64,000 nt of DNA from positions 6,313,298-6,377,297 of the forward strand of contig CM035353.1 of NCBI GenBank assembly GCA_020137815.1, given 5' to 3'. Under the pieces are notes generated by a model that was given only the letters and a program-made list of their open reading frames with translations, made no database searches and was not told the origin of the DNA. The position numbers and the translations under genes are program-made. Source of the stretch: Hormiphora californensis. Lineage: Eukaryota; Ctenophora; Tentaculata; Cydippida; Pleurobrachiidae. This document shows, one piece after another, positions 24,971 to 40,653 of the stretch (the first letter of the stretch is position 1; each line of letters begins with the position of its first letter).

Positions 24971-26424
24971 GCAAGGCAAAGGGGATTAATTGGGGAATGC
25001 AGTCAAGTGCAGCACTATATAGTGCTTGTGTACAACGAAATGTGATAGAATCTCCTAGCTAGTATACAGCAGGACACACTATAGCCAGCCCGCGGTACTC
25101 CTAGATATACACCCCCTCAGAGTTAGAGATACACCTCATATAATATTGGGCTCGCGAAACAGTTCTCATACAACTTCAGGATGGATATTGAACTAGGACT
25201 TCAATCTCTGCTGATCCTGTTCGAGATATAGGAGTTTTGATGACAATATTCTTGCATAAACTAGTACATATATAAAACTGGTCGGGTGGTCGGCTAATAC
25301 CAAAAACCCAAAAATTAAATCCTATATAACAGCCTAGTTTCAGAAGGATAATAGAGAGCCATCCCTGATTATTTGTTAGCTGGTGTAAAGCGGAAGGGCG
25401 TGAAAGGGGCCCCATTAAGAAACCATCTTGATATAGAGCGTGCCCATAGGGCGTCAGGGGGAATATGGTAATTTCCATTAAGCTATGTGTGTGCTTGTTT
25501 CACCAAAATGAGAATACTTTAGGGGAGGGGAACTAAAAGCTTGGTTTGCTCTTTGCGAGAATTCTATATTTTAAATGATACAACTAGGACACATCTCACA
25601 CAAGTATAAATAATAGTTTTATCATGGTTGGATTGCATCAACGAGAAAAAGATGGACAGAAAGACCGAGGGAGAATGAGAAAGCGAGAGAGAGAGAGAGA
25701 GAGGGTGGTTATAAAGACCGACTAAATATGGGCGAAATGAAGGACCACTTTAAACGGCTGACAGGTAGACCTAGATCATCTCTGGTACATACATACAAAC
25801 ACAATGGTCTAAACCCCCTAAAGGCCGATACAGGTAAATTAAAGAGGTCTAAATCCCATCCATTAGTACAAGCTCTCTGCTATAGTCTGCCCCTTTTTTT
25901 TAGAATGAAGTATTTGCATTTTTTAAGTTTCGAGAAAATCGACTTTAAAGTTTTTTAGAGGGTTTTTCGGAACTAAAATTGTCATAGAAGCCCAAATAGT
26001 ACGTCAAACGATTTATGACTTATACCACAAGAATCCTGAAGGAATTCTGCAGGACTTCCAATTATCAGCTATCATCAAATTTGTCTCAAATTGATGTCAG
26101 GCATCAAAATTGATGCCTTACTCTGTTGGTTACTTCACTTATATTACAGTTTTGAAAATACTTCCGTTGCTAGACTGATATCGACTGAAGCATAATTTTT
26201 CGTGGTAGATACTTCAGTAATTACTTCACTCAAAAAAATACTTCATCATAATAGCAACAAAAGCACCTAAAAAGTACTTCACTTGCATATACTTCAGTAA
26301 TTACTTCATTCCTAAAAATACTTCTTCAGAACTGTATTCAAAATGCCTAAAAGTAACTTAATCGAACAAAAGTGTACATGTGCTTCAAAATCGCAATCTT
26401 ACTTCAATATTTTGGATAAAATCA

Positions 26425-27870
26425 CAAACGAAGTTAATTTTCATTTAACACGCAGTGAAGTATAAAATGTGTTAGAATTCTTGCTAGTCTTGAAAGTAAC
26501 TCCAGAGCAGCAGCTGCAGACAAACAGACGCACAGACAAACAGACGCACAAATTACAACTGCAGCAGCCTGCAGCAGCCTGCAGCAGCATAAAGAGATGG
26601 GCCGCCCGCCCTTCGGGCGGAATGTTAAAATCATGGTGCTGATAAATTGAGCGAAAACAGAAAAACGCTATGGCAACCCTCAAACTAAGACGAACCTGCA
26701 GATAAAATCTGGAAGATTAATCTGTTCCGGTACGAGTCATACTTTGAAATTGGTTGAGTTCGGCTTGTAATATCAGAGTGAAACATGGAGATTGGAGATT
26801 CAAGAATTTTCTTCCGACCTCTACACAGGTCCGTGTTCATAAAATATGACAGACATACAAACAGATCACAGACATACAAACAGATCACAGACAGACACAC
26901 AGACAGACACACAGGCCAGTTCATTACATGTTTTAACAATCGATTGGCTGATAACCAGTCACGTGACCTGAATAATGAGCTCGGATTGGTTGTTTATTTG
27001 GTCCGGTCGGTTGCTGAGAGATAGAGAAAGGGTCTGACAGAGAGATAATATCGATGAGAGGGAACGGGAGTGAGATTGTCTCCATTCGGGTTATTCACGA
27101 AGAGGAGTATTTGTCTAGGAGTGTGGGAATGTAAGGACAGAACAGTTAGATGACAATATATTTTGTTAATACTAGTAAACCCGCTCGCCCTACGGGCGAA
27201 TGTCGGGGATGGTCATACAGTAAACTAAGCAAATAGTGTAGTTTCATTTGAAATTTTTTAAATCAGTAAATTTATCAGGTAAATTAACCACAGGGATTCT
27301 TTCGACAGAAAATTCACGGGTCCTCTTTTGCCAGGTCCTGTTGTATTTTATGAAGGAGCACATTTACAAAATACTTTCACGTATTACTGTCATTTCTTAT
27401 TAGTGCCATTGATACTTTGTTATTACGTGTGTTGACAACATTTTTTGAATTTAAATAATCACCTCTTTTGTAGGATTCTACCACGTAGTCTTTAGGGGTC
27501 AGCGCCAGTTTGCGACATATAGCTCCTCCAAACTCGCTGGCGATTGTGTTGAAGTTGAGTAGTCATGTTCACGAAACGTGGTGAACAGATCAAATCGAGC
27601 AAACGATCAATCACACAACCGGCAGAGAGATGAATCAAGGATGCACGTGCAGTTTAAGGCTCAAGCTGGCAGGTTGCCAAGGTCCCTTTAGGGACAACAC
27701 GTGCAAAAGGCCATTTCCAGGAATTTTTGCGTGGCACTATTTGCCATATTTGGTTAAAAAAACGGGACATGGGATTTCCCTATTTGCTTTAATAATAGTA
27801 TGATTTGGATGATTTGTATCCGTATTCTTTAATTTTTTACAAACATTTCAAATTCCCGTGAGTGTGATAG
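26425..27870. other. Interior of the 5.1-kb element
   Basis: Contains cagcagcctg triplet-like repeats (26567–26590), hairpins gcccgcccttcgggcgg (26603) and gctcgccctacgggcgaatg (27183), and acagacacacag repeats (26850–26912). No gene is visible. Confidence 0.5.
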
Positions 27871-27881
27871 TTCAGTGACAT

Positions 27882-27990
27882 GGGAGACAGTGGGAGGCAA
27901 AGTGACAGGGGTTACAATGGGAGGCAAAGTGACAGGGGTTACAATTGGAGATAAGGTGACAGGGGTGACAAAGGGATATAAGGTGACAGG
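27882..27990. repeat. ~27-bp tandem repeat
   Basis: Four imperfect copies of a unit with aaagtgacaggggttacaa, directly abutting the larger minisatellite. Confidence 0.8.
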
Positions 27991-29957
27991 CCCTCACTCA
28001 CCCCCCTTCCCCAGGTCATCCTGCCTCCTAACTCACCCCCTTCCCCAGGTCATCCTGCCTCCTAACTCACCCCCCTTCCCCAGGTCATCCTGCCTCCTAA
28101 CTCACCCCCCTTCCCTAGGTCATCCTGACCCCTAACTCACCCCCCTTCCCTAGGTCATCCTGCCTCCTAACTCACCCCCTTCCCCAGGTCATCCTGCCTC
28201 CTAACTCACCCCCTTCCCCAGGTTATCCTGACCCCTAACTCACCCCCCTTCCCCAGGTCATCCTGCCTCCTAACTCACCCCCTTCCCCAGGTCATCCTGC
28301 CTCCTAACTCACCCCCTTCCCCAGGTCATCCTGCCTCGTAACTCACCCCCCTTCCCCAGGTTATCCTGACCCCTAACTCACCCCCCTTCCCCAGGTCATC
28401 CTGCCTCCTAACTCACCCCACTTCCTTAGGTTATCCTGACCCCTAACTCACCCCCTTCCCCAGGTCATCCTGCCTCCTAACTCACCCCCTTCCCTAGGTT
28501 ATCCTGACCCCTAACTCACCCCCTTCCCTAGGTCATCCTGCCTCCTAACTCACCTCCCTTCCCTAGGTTATCCTGCCTCCTAACTCACCCCCTTCCCTAG
28601 GTTATCCTGCCTCCTAACTCACCCCCTTCCCTAGGTTATCCTGACCCCTAACTCACCCCCTTCCCCAGGTCATCCTGCCTCCTAACTCACCCCCCTTCCC
28701 TAGGTTATCCTGACCCCTAACTCACCCCCTTCCCTAGGTTATCCTGCCTCCTAACTCACCCCCTTCCCTAGGTCATCCTGCCTCCTAACTCACCTCCCTT
28801 CCCTAGGTCATCCTGCCTCCTAACTCACCCCCTTCCCTAGGTTATCCTGACCCCTAACTCGCCCCCTTCCCCAGGTCATCCTGCCTCCTAACTCACCCCC
28901 TTCCCCAGGTCATCCTGCCTCCTAACTCACCCCCTTCCCTAGGTCATCCTGCCTCCTAACTCGCCCCCTTCCCTAGGTCATCCTGACCCCTAACTCACCC
29001 CCTTCCCTAGGTCATCCTGCCTCCTAACTCACTCCCCTTCCCCAGGTCATCCTGCCTCCTAACTCACCCCCCTTCCCCAGGTTATCCTGCCTCCTAACTC
29101 ACCCCCCTTCCCCAGGTCATCCTGCCTCCTAACTCACCCCCTTCCCCAGGTTATCCTGACCCCTAACTCACCCCCTTCCCCAGGTTATCCTGACCCCTAA
29201 CTCACCCCCTTCCCCAGGTCATCCTGACCCCTAACTCACCTCCCTTCCCTAGGTTATCCTGACCCCTAACTCACCCCCCTTCCCTAGGTTATCCTGACCC
29301 CTAACTCACCCCCCTTCCCCAGGTCATCCTGCCTCCTAACTCACCCCCTTCCCTAGGCCACCCCTTCCCTAGGTTATCCTGACCCCTAACTCACCCCCCT
29401 TCCCCAGGTCATCCTGCCTCCTAACTCACCCCCCTTCCCCAGGTCATCCTGCCTCCTAACTCACCCCCCTTCCCCAGGTTATCCTGACCCCTAACTCACC
29501 CCCCTTCCCCAGGTCATCCTGCCTCCTAACTCACCCCCTTCCCTAGGTTATCCTGCCTCCTAACTCACCCCCCTTCCCCAGGTCATCCTGACCCCTAACT
29601 CACCCCCCTTCCCTAGGTTATCCTGACCCCTAACTCACCCCCTTCCCTAGGTTATCCTGACCCCTAACTCACCCCCCTTCCCCAGGTTATCCTGCCTTCT
29701 TACTCACCCCCTTCCCTAGGTCATCCTGCCTCCTAACTCACCCCCCTTCCCCAGGTTATCCTGACCCCTAACTCACCCCCTTCCCTAGGTTATCCTGCCT
29801 CCTAACTCACCTCCTTCCCCAGGTTATCCTGACCCCTAACTCACCCCCTTCCCCAGGTCATCCTGCCTCTTAACTCACCCCCTTCCCCAGGTTATCCTCA
29901 CCCCTAACTCACCCCCTTCCCCAGGTTATCCTGACCCCTAACTCACCCCCCTTTCCC
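27991..29957. repeat. 34-bp minisatellite, ~58 copies
   Basis: The unit contains ctaactcacccccttcccc followed by aggtcatcctgcctc. Variants alternate tag/cag, gtcatc/gttatc and gcctcc/gacccc. It is strongly strand-biased (C/T-rich on +). Confidence 0.95.
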
Positions 29958-31388
29958 AGCTGCAGCTGGCCCCCTAGCCTTTCGGAATGATGTAAATTTG
30001 AAACCAAACGCTAGGGCAATAACTTATAAAACCTTATGAGGTCAGTGTTTGACAACACTGTTTGTGGTGTCTCTCTCTCTTTGTCTCAGAGTGACACTCT
30101 TACATAGAGATAATCCCAGAATCATGATCACCCCGGCCCCCAGACATCTCTTCTCCACTTGTTGAGTTACCTAACAACTGGTTGTGTTGTGTCGTTACGA
30201 CAGTACGGTACTGGAACATAATGCTACCTTTGAATGTGGGGTTCTAAGTTCGAAGAATGAGATTGGAGTGACGTAGTTGTGACGGTGAGGATGAGTAATT
30301 CGAGATGTGAACGATAATTATAATTACTCAGAATAGAATAATTATTATAGGGATCGCCTCCGTTCGACCTTCATCATGATGATGCTGCAGCAAAGAACAA
30401 ATCTTGGAAATTACTTCATTTGGCCGGACTTGTGTTATAAATGGCACATATTATAATAAAAAATGAAGTATTCTTAAGTTATGAAGTATTTTTTCTGGAT
30501 GCGACAAGAAGCATTTGAATTCCACAGATTTATGAAGCATTTTCAAATTGAAGTAAATGAAGTGAAGTATCTTCTGATTTGAAAATACTTCAAACAAAAT
30601 CTGCAACTGATTTATGAAGCATTTTCAAATTGAAGTAAATGAAGTGAAGTATCTTCTGAGTGGACAATACTTCAAACAAAATCTGCAGCTGATTGAAGTA
30701 TTTCAATAGAATTTTTTAAATGAAGCAAACAACTGAAGCAAATTTTTCTGCGGTTATTACTTCTATGGTAGAAAAGTTTAACGAAGCAGTATTTATTTCC
30801 GAATTATATTAGCGAAGCAATTGCCATTTGCTTCACTTTTCTGCAGTTTTTCAAAAATAAAAGTACTTCACAAAAAACACTTCACTCTATTTTTTGAAGA
30901 TTGAGACACGAGACTTAGCCCATCTTGTAGATCTTTTTCTCCTGATCAAGATGGTATAAATAACTCAAAATCGCCAAAATTGCAAATACTTCATTCTAAA
31001 AAAAAGGGGCAGTAGTGTGGGGGATATGAAGCTTGTGAAGTATTTAGCGACACGTTTATAGCTACCCTGGAGCCCATGATATAGTTTAACCATGCGTAAA
31101 CTGTAAGATGCTAACATGTACTGCCCGTTTATAACGACCGTTAAGGTGAAGCGTTCAGCCCTTGTTGAGTACCACCTCTTACTCAACAACTCAGAATCAA
31201 CTCTTTCCCACTTATCAACAAACGGAAGAAGGAGAACTGAATAACAAAACATAATACAAGAAACAAGCTGTAATGGTTGCACAATTGGAGGGAGAACAGC
31301 TAGTCAAGAACTGGGCTGTAGTTTTAGAGGTGATCAAGGAGGGCCCTGTTAGAAAGTTCAACAGTCGTTAGCCATGTGTTTAATATTC

Positions 31389-31665
<277 letters not shown>

Positions 31666-33505
31666 GGCTCTCTCTCTCTCCTCTCTCCGGATCCTTCGTA
31701 CCTCTCTCCGAAGAGGGGGGGAGTCGTCTCTCTCATCTCTCTCTCTCTCTCTCCTTCCCTGCACCAGCACTGGTCTCTGATAGGGTGTCAACTGCAAAGA
31801 TTAATTGGTTTCCCCGCTAATTGGAAGCTGGGACTGCCCATGAGGGGGGCTGTTAATTGCAATATCATGCCTGACAAGGGTCAAGGTGCAGCAGCTCAGA
31901 CAGGGAGCAGGACAGGTAGCATTGACAGGGGGTTTATTGGTCCAAGGTGCAAACAAAACAAACAACTGTTTTCCCATGGTGTGATCAATTGGCAAACACA
32001 GCAATTAGCTGGACTAGCTGGACACCAAAACAACATATCAATAATTCCAACGACAACATGATATTCTGCTGATCTTTGAAGATACAAATGTCTAGACACC
32101 GGTGTGTTTCTTTCAAGAATGTAATATATCCCTCTCCAGCTCCCAGTGCAACTACAGGCGCGGTGTCAATTGGGCAGGAATGCAGCACTCTCTCTTCATG
32201 TGCATGTCACTTATAGAATCCGCCACTCAGTTCCTAAAATGTGAAAGATAGACAAATTGGCATTGACAGCTCTGGTGCTGTAATTGTAGAACTGCACCCG
32301 CTGCAGAGATGGTGAAAACCTGGAACAGCCACTGACCACTCTTAACAAGAGAGAGAAAGAGAGAGAGATAGAAAAAGAAATAGATATAGATGAAGAGATA
32401 GAATAAGAGAGGTAAAGAAAATGAGTAGATGAAAGTGAAAATTTCAGACACTTGGCACTTTTACTAATTATTGATGTGTCCGACCGGACACAACACTCTC
32501 ACAGTGCAGCTGAGTGGTAGTGGTGAAATTTGGTAATTAACCTCCCTCTTTCCCCCAGTACTGATTGGGCGCGGCTGCCCCCAGATTTTCTCTTCTCCAG
32601 ACAAGAAAGAGAAAGGGAGTGGGAGAGAAAGAGAGGGAGATAGAAAGAAGGTACTTTGTCCCCCAGGTACGGCTCTCTCTCTCCAATTATAACTATCCCC
32701 CACCGCGACAATCAAACGGCCGTTAGCTCCAATTATTATCAGCTCTTTGATCCACTAAATACCAGACAGCGAGAAGGAGAAAAAAGAGAGAGGGAGAGAG
32801 AGTGAGAGGGAGGGAGAGATAGAGAGAAGAGAGGAGAGATTTGAGAGAGCAGACGAGATGACCCGAGAGAAGAGAAGAGAGGGAGAAAGAGAGAGGGATA
32901 TGATACTTACCCGCAAGAGCATGCCCACTCAAGTTGATTGGCACAATGGAAATATGTTATTACCCGACCGAACAGTCCGTATCCAGTGGTATTTCTCCAC
33001 CAATCAAACGGAGGGATCATCATAGGAGTTAATTCGGCACCATTTCCTGGCTACCTATCCTTTCAGGGCACAAAGAGGTGTTAATACCATAGAATTAAGT
33101 AATACACAGAACACGTAACAGCCGGGATCTGTTTATATTCGGGTGGATACTGGCCAAAAATTATTAGTGGACAAAAACTGTGCTCATGTGATCCATGGTA
33201 AATAATTCTCAAACAAATGACGGGATCTCTATAGTTAGTTGCTACCATTTCCTGCACCACTATCACCTTCTAAGAAGGCAAAAGATGTGGAGATACTCTA
33301 CCATAGAATAGGTAGAATAGGAACAAATGGAGAGAATGCGAAGACCGAGCGTGATGCTGTTTAGAGGCAGATGGAGAGGTACTCAGATGATGGAAAAATG
33401 GGTATGGAGGAGACCTATATTTGAGCGAGGCTAGGGAGATAAGAGAGCGAAGAGAGGCAGAGATTGGAGGGATAGAGAGAGATGAGGATGAGATGAGAGG
33501 AGATG

Positions 33506-33514
33506 AGCGAAGAG

Positions 33515-33589
<75 letters not shown>
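33506..33589. repeat. (GA)n microsatellite
   Basis: About 80 bp of GA. Confidence 0.9.
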
Positions 33590-33591
<2 letters not shown>

Positions 33592-34004
33592 TATGATCAG
33601 ATCTAGGCTAATCAGAGGTTGCCAGGAAACAAATGACAATCAGAACACCAGGTCAGGGATTTCGGTAGACAAATTGAGGAGAGAAAGAGAGGAACTGGGT
33701 AGTAGACAGATACTGAAATAGGCTCAAAGATACTCAGGATATTTAGAAACAGGGGAAGAGGGAGATACCTTCTGAGTTCTGAAATATGTAGGTACTGGGA
33801 AAAGTGTGGTAGACTATTATAGGTGGTATGAGAAATCTTATTTTCCCATCTAGCCTGGGAATTATTGTCATGACCGGTTCAAACGGATTTTAGAAAACAG
33901 CGACTTAGTACAGTACATATTAAAATTCAAGAATCAGCGACCTGACTCCTTTGAGAAGCTATCATAGGATCAAGGAGGGCGGGTAAACCTGAATTCAATT
34001 ACTA

Positions 34005-35483
34005 GGGTAGGCGGGGGTAATTCGGGTCACCTTTTTGATTAAAGTGGTATTCCCTTGGTTGTGGCAGAATGTCTGCACATAAAATCTATTCAATTTATCC
34101 AATGTGACACTTGTTAAGATATTTGGACTGTTGAAGTTTTCAAATCCAACCTTTTTCACACATAAAAAAGCCCACGAAATCGTTAGTTTGCGTATTGTTG
34201 GTAATTCGGGTCAGTGGCTAAATCGGGCCACGCGCGTATTCAGCCAATCACAGCCCTCGCAAACAAACACGTGACCAAATGACCCGAATTACCAACACAG
34301 CGTGTTGCCGCTGAAATCATGCGGTTAATTCGGGTCAAGTGTTTGTAATTCGGGCCAGCTGTTGGTTGGCTGTTTTAGAGGCCCCCAGAGGCCCCCTAGA
34401 GGCCCCTAGAGGCCCCCTAGAGGCCCCCTAGAGACCCCTAAAGGCCCCTTAAGGCCCCCTAGAGGCCCCCAGAGGCCCCTAGAGGCCCCTAGAGACCCCT
34501 AAAGGCCCCCTAGAGGCCCCTTAAGGCCCCTAGAAGCCCCTAGAGGACCCTAGAGGCCCCCAGAGGCCCCCTAGAGGCCCCCTAGAGGCCCCCTAGAGAC
34601 CCCTAAAGGCCCCTTAAGGCCCCTAGAGGACCCCTAGAGGCCCCTAGAGGCCCCTAGAGGCCCCTAGAGGCCCCCTAGAGGCCCCCTAGAGACCCCTTGA
34701 GGCCCCTTAAGGCCCCCTAGAGGCCCCTAGAAGCCCCTAGAGGACCCTAGAGGCCCCTAGAGGCCCCCTAGAGGCCCCCTAGAGGCCCCTAGAGGCCCCC
34801 TAGAGACCCCTAGAGACGCCTTGAGACCCCTTAAGGCCCCCTAGAGGCCCCTAGAGGACCCTAGAGGCCCCCTAGAGGCCCCTAGAGGCCCCTAGAGGCC
34901 CCTAGAGGCCCCCTAGAGGCCCCCTAGAGACCCCTAAAGGCCCCTTAAGGCCCCCTAGAGGCCCCTAGAGGCCCCTAGAGGCCCCCAGAGGCCCCTAGAG
35001 GCCCCTAGAGGCCCCTTAGAGGCCCCTAAAGGCCCCCTAGAGGCCCCAAGAGGCCCCTAAAGGCCCCTAGAGGCCCCAAATCGAGAAGAAAACATAAAAT
35101 ATGGGGCCAGAAATCACTCAAACTTGCTGATTTATCGCAAAAATAAGGTGACCCGAATTAGCCGCTTTGCCTGTGACCCGAATTACAAACATGACCCGAA
35201 TTAGACACACTGTTTTATGACGTCATTTTGGTAAATCAATAATGACGTAATTCCTTCAAAAACTTAGCCAATAAGTGCTGAATTATCCCATTGGATAAAA
35301 TCATATGTTTTCTTCTCGAAAAAATTCCGCAAATTCACGGGAATACCAATTGAATCCAAAATCGTGAAATGAACGATATTCCGTATTTCAAATTTTCCCG
35401 CCAAATCTTGTTACATTAGAATGGCCCGAATTACAAACAAGTGACCCGAATTACCAACTGACCCGAATTACCCCCTCCTACCC
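34005..35483. mobile_element. 1.48-kb DNA element with TA target duplication
   Basis: The 25-bp terminal inverted repeats differ at one base: GGGTAGGCGGGGG at the left and GGGTAGGAGGGGG at the right, both followed by TAATTCGGGTCA. TA flanks each side (34003–34004, 35484–35485). At least ten further copies of TGACCCGAATTA, mostly inward-facing, fill ~350 bp at each end. The centre is a minisatellite. There is no transposase. TA duplication fits Tc1/mariner-like or related elements (inference). Confidence 0.85.
34375..35085. repeat. 12–13-bp minisatellite CCCCTAGAGGCC
   Basis: About 55 copies with variants ccctaaaggcc, ccttaaggcc and ctagagacc. It forms the centre of the 34.0–35.5 kb element. 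The unit is nearly palindromic (ggcccctagaggcc). Confidence 0.95.
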
Positions 35484-35485
35484 TA

Positions 35486-36348
35486 CTCAGTAGGAGCAGA
35501 TCAGAGACTGAAGAGGAGAAGTAGTTGACATCTCATCTTTTGAGGTGCATGTCGGTAACCCCTCTATCTTCCCTTTCTCTCTCTAAATCTCTCTCTCTCA
35601 ATCCCTCTTCCTTATTCTCTCTTCCCTCTCTCTCTCTCGCCCTCTCGCCCTCACGTCCCCTGACAACAAAGCAGTAGAGCCGTGAAGAGAAGGAAATCAC
35701 TGTCATATACCACGTGAAAACAAGGTACCACGTGACCGAGTTGTTGGTATCACGTGACACACCAGGGGACAAGGTGAGGAGAAAACAAGCGGAAAAGGGA
35801 CTACCAAAGGGGCTCAGGGGCATGATATCAGCTGGTGAAAACTCTATAGCCCCCCGTCAGACACTTGACTCTTATTGAAGGGTTCTGTTCATAGACCCCC
35901 ACGTTTGGGCCAAAAAACCACAAATCACAATTCAAAAAGGATTACACACAAACTTTATGTATCATGGTATTGTAATTACCAATTACATGCATAGCTGGGA
36001 TATATTCACATCGATAATGTGCATTAATTATTAGCTGAGCTGTCCTATCAGTAGCAGTAGCAGTAGTAGTCATGGCAACAGTGCACACTAAACTCTGTAA
36101 AAAAAGCGAAAATGAAGTATACGCAATTAATCATTTAAAGATCAATTATAGCTGCAAATATTAGTTTTATTTAATTAATTACAGCTAATTGGAACTTTTG
36201 TGATTCGATTCGAAGTTGCATGATTCCCTATAGGAGCTGATTTCAAACAAAAATATGCAGTGTAACAGTAACTCAACAGGTTCGAGCAAATGGGAGCACA
36301 GTGTGTTGTGTTTGTGCAGGTGAAAGATCTAAAGGAGGGGTGCAGTGA

Positions 36349-36419
<71 letters not shown>

Positions 36420-37957
36420 TGAGAAAGAGAGAGAGAGAAAATATGGCCTATGGCAAACACGGTTCATTCAAGCGCACCAAGAAAAACATCACAAGTTGGT
36501 GCGTACGTCACCTCTGGTAGAGCTACTGCAAATTACACGAACAGCAAAGCAAAAAGGAACGATAGTAAACAGTAAACACACAGTGCTTATCTCTATTTTC
36601 TCTCTCTCCTTGGTCTCTCTATCTATCTCTCCTTTATTTTTCTTCCTATTTCTCTCTCTCTGGCGACAGCTGTCGTTATAGCTCTCGTTTTCAGTCTGAC
36701 AAGTAGTTCCATGTTCATTATGATTTCTGATCATCAAAATCCAATACACACACAGAGGGTCAAGTATTGTTAATAAAACATTGGATTATAAAACTAAATT
36801 ACATAATTAAGAAAACTCAAAACTATGTGATTGATGAAGGCATGCAAAGGTGCGGCAAGCTTCATACACAACAACACACTCAGCACAACAACTTGCAGTA
36901 TTGAGGAAAAACAGAGCCCACCATGCAAGTGGGACCGGGGGATGGGGTAGGGGGGGGGCATGATACCCTCCTCAACAGCTCTCACAAGCTCAAAGAAAAC
37001 GATCCGGTCAAGAATAGGAAAACTGAACATGAAACGGACGTTGCCGCGAGACACGAAACGAAACTGGACGAGGGAAGAAATGAGTTCAACGTTATCAGAC
37101 GCACGTGAAAAGACGCCGCGCGCGAGTGTAAGAACTCTGATCCCTCTCTCTCTCTCTCTTATCTGTGACAAGAAACTCTCTCTACCCTATACTGCCCACA
37201 GAGATCACCTCCATATTTTGATCTTTTTCTAGAGCTCGGTTTTAATTAATATGCGTTGTTGCCAGTTTTAATGTTTCTATATTTATTAAGTTGTCTCTCC
37301 TGTTACTTCGCTTTTCTCTCTCTCTCTCTCTCTTGGTGGCCAATGGATATGCTTCTTCACTAGCAATTCGCTCACTACTACAGCTTTAGAGGTTAGTTTA
37401 ATTTTGGATCTACTAATTTAATGACGCGTTAAACAGAATAAGAACTTCCGTAATATACTCATATTACAACGTATAGAAGTTCATGGGTACTTGGTATGCA
37501 GCATGCAGCTTAACGTTTAGGACTGAGAAGTACCTATACTAGCCAAGATAGCTCGGTACAGGGGTGTTACATGGCGTTTTGACGTGGGTAAAGACTGACA
37601 TGTATTTGTAGGCATAACTTTACTTGTATGCCTGAGTTAGGAGTGCCACAAAGGGAACGATTAATTGCAGCTATAGGAAAGAGAGATAGGGAGGGGTTTT
37701 CTCCCTCTCGTTCTCCCTATATCTCTATCTGTCTCTCTCCCTCTCTTCAAGTATATCTATTAGGACAACAGTTGTTGCAGGAAGTGATTCAGTCTAGGTT
37801 TATCAAAACCTCAACATTCACTACCTCTCAACAGACAGACTGCCGCCTATCACTTAAAACTGTCACGCCTAAAAAAGGGACAGATAGAGAGGGAAGTTTA
37901 TAGAATCTGGCCCAGGAAGTATAACTTCAATATCATCTAGTATACTGCCGTTTTATT
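35486..37957. other. Non-coding tract
   Basis: Contains (GA)n at 36347–36438 and scattered CT runs. No gene is supported. Confidence 0.5.
36347..36438. repeat. (GA)n microsatellite
   Basis: GA with GTGA and GAAA interruptions. Confidence 0.9.
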
Positions 37958-38231
37958 GTAGAAGGCACTAAGTCAATTTTTACGAAAATTGAGATATTGG
38001 TACCTTCTTCTTCAGAATTTGAAGCTCTTTCAGATAAGCTGAGTCTCATACTCAGATCTTGAAAACTGAACGAGCTACAAGCATAACAAGCTTTTTTGCT
38101 AGTTGTTTCGTAAAACGCAGTAAGTCAGCAAAATTTCACACAGACGCGTAAAAGGCAGTAAGTCACACGAAAAATTTTTAGAGGGCTTGACTTACTGCGT
38201 TCTACCCCAAAACTGACTTGCTGCCTTTTAC
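37958..38231. mobile_element. 274-bp element made of repeated GTAAAAGGCAGTAAGTCA motifs
   Basis: Five copies of an 18-bp motif (consensus GTAAAAGGCAGTAAGTCA) lie in this stretch. Two or three are forward from the left and two are reversed at the right, so the ends form inverted repeats. No target duplication was identified. It is probably a small non-autonomous DNA transposon. Confidence 0.6.

Positions 38232-40653
<2,422 letters not shown>

Larger units (their letters stand above)
25887..31012. mobile_element. 5.1-kb DNA element with 32-bp TIRs and subterminal repeats
   Basis: Both ends carry the same 32-bp inverted repeat, starting CTGCCCC, then eight T, then AGAATGAAGTATTTGCA. TAGT flanks both ends (25883–25886 and 31013–31016), a possible 4-bp target duplication. 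About 600 bp inside each end are dense in TGAAGTA/TACTTCA hexamer-core motifs, including a ~65-bp tandem duplication at ~30,530–30,690. The middle holds CAG-, GACA- and 34-bp repeats and no transposase frame. The superfamily is undetermined. The alternative is two separate elements in opposite orientation, but neither arm has its own second terminus nearby. Confidence 0.7.

Noticed and set aside
34375-35085. CpG island or regulatory cluster
   Set aside because: The G/C richness is due to a short satellite (CCCCTAGAGGCC) with few CpG.
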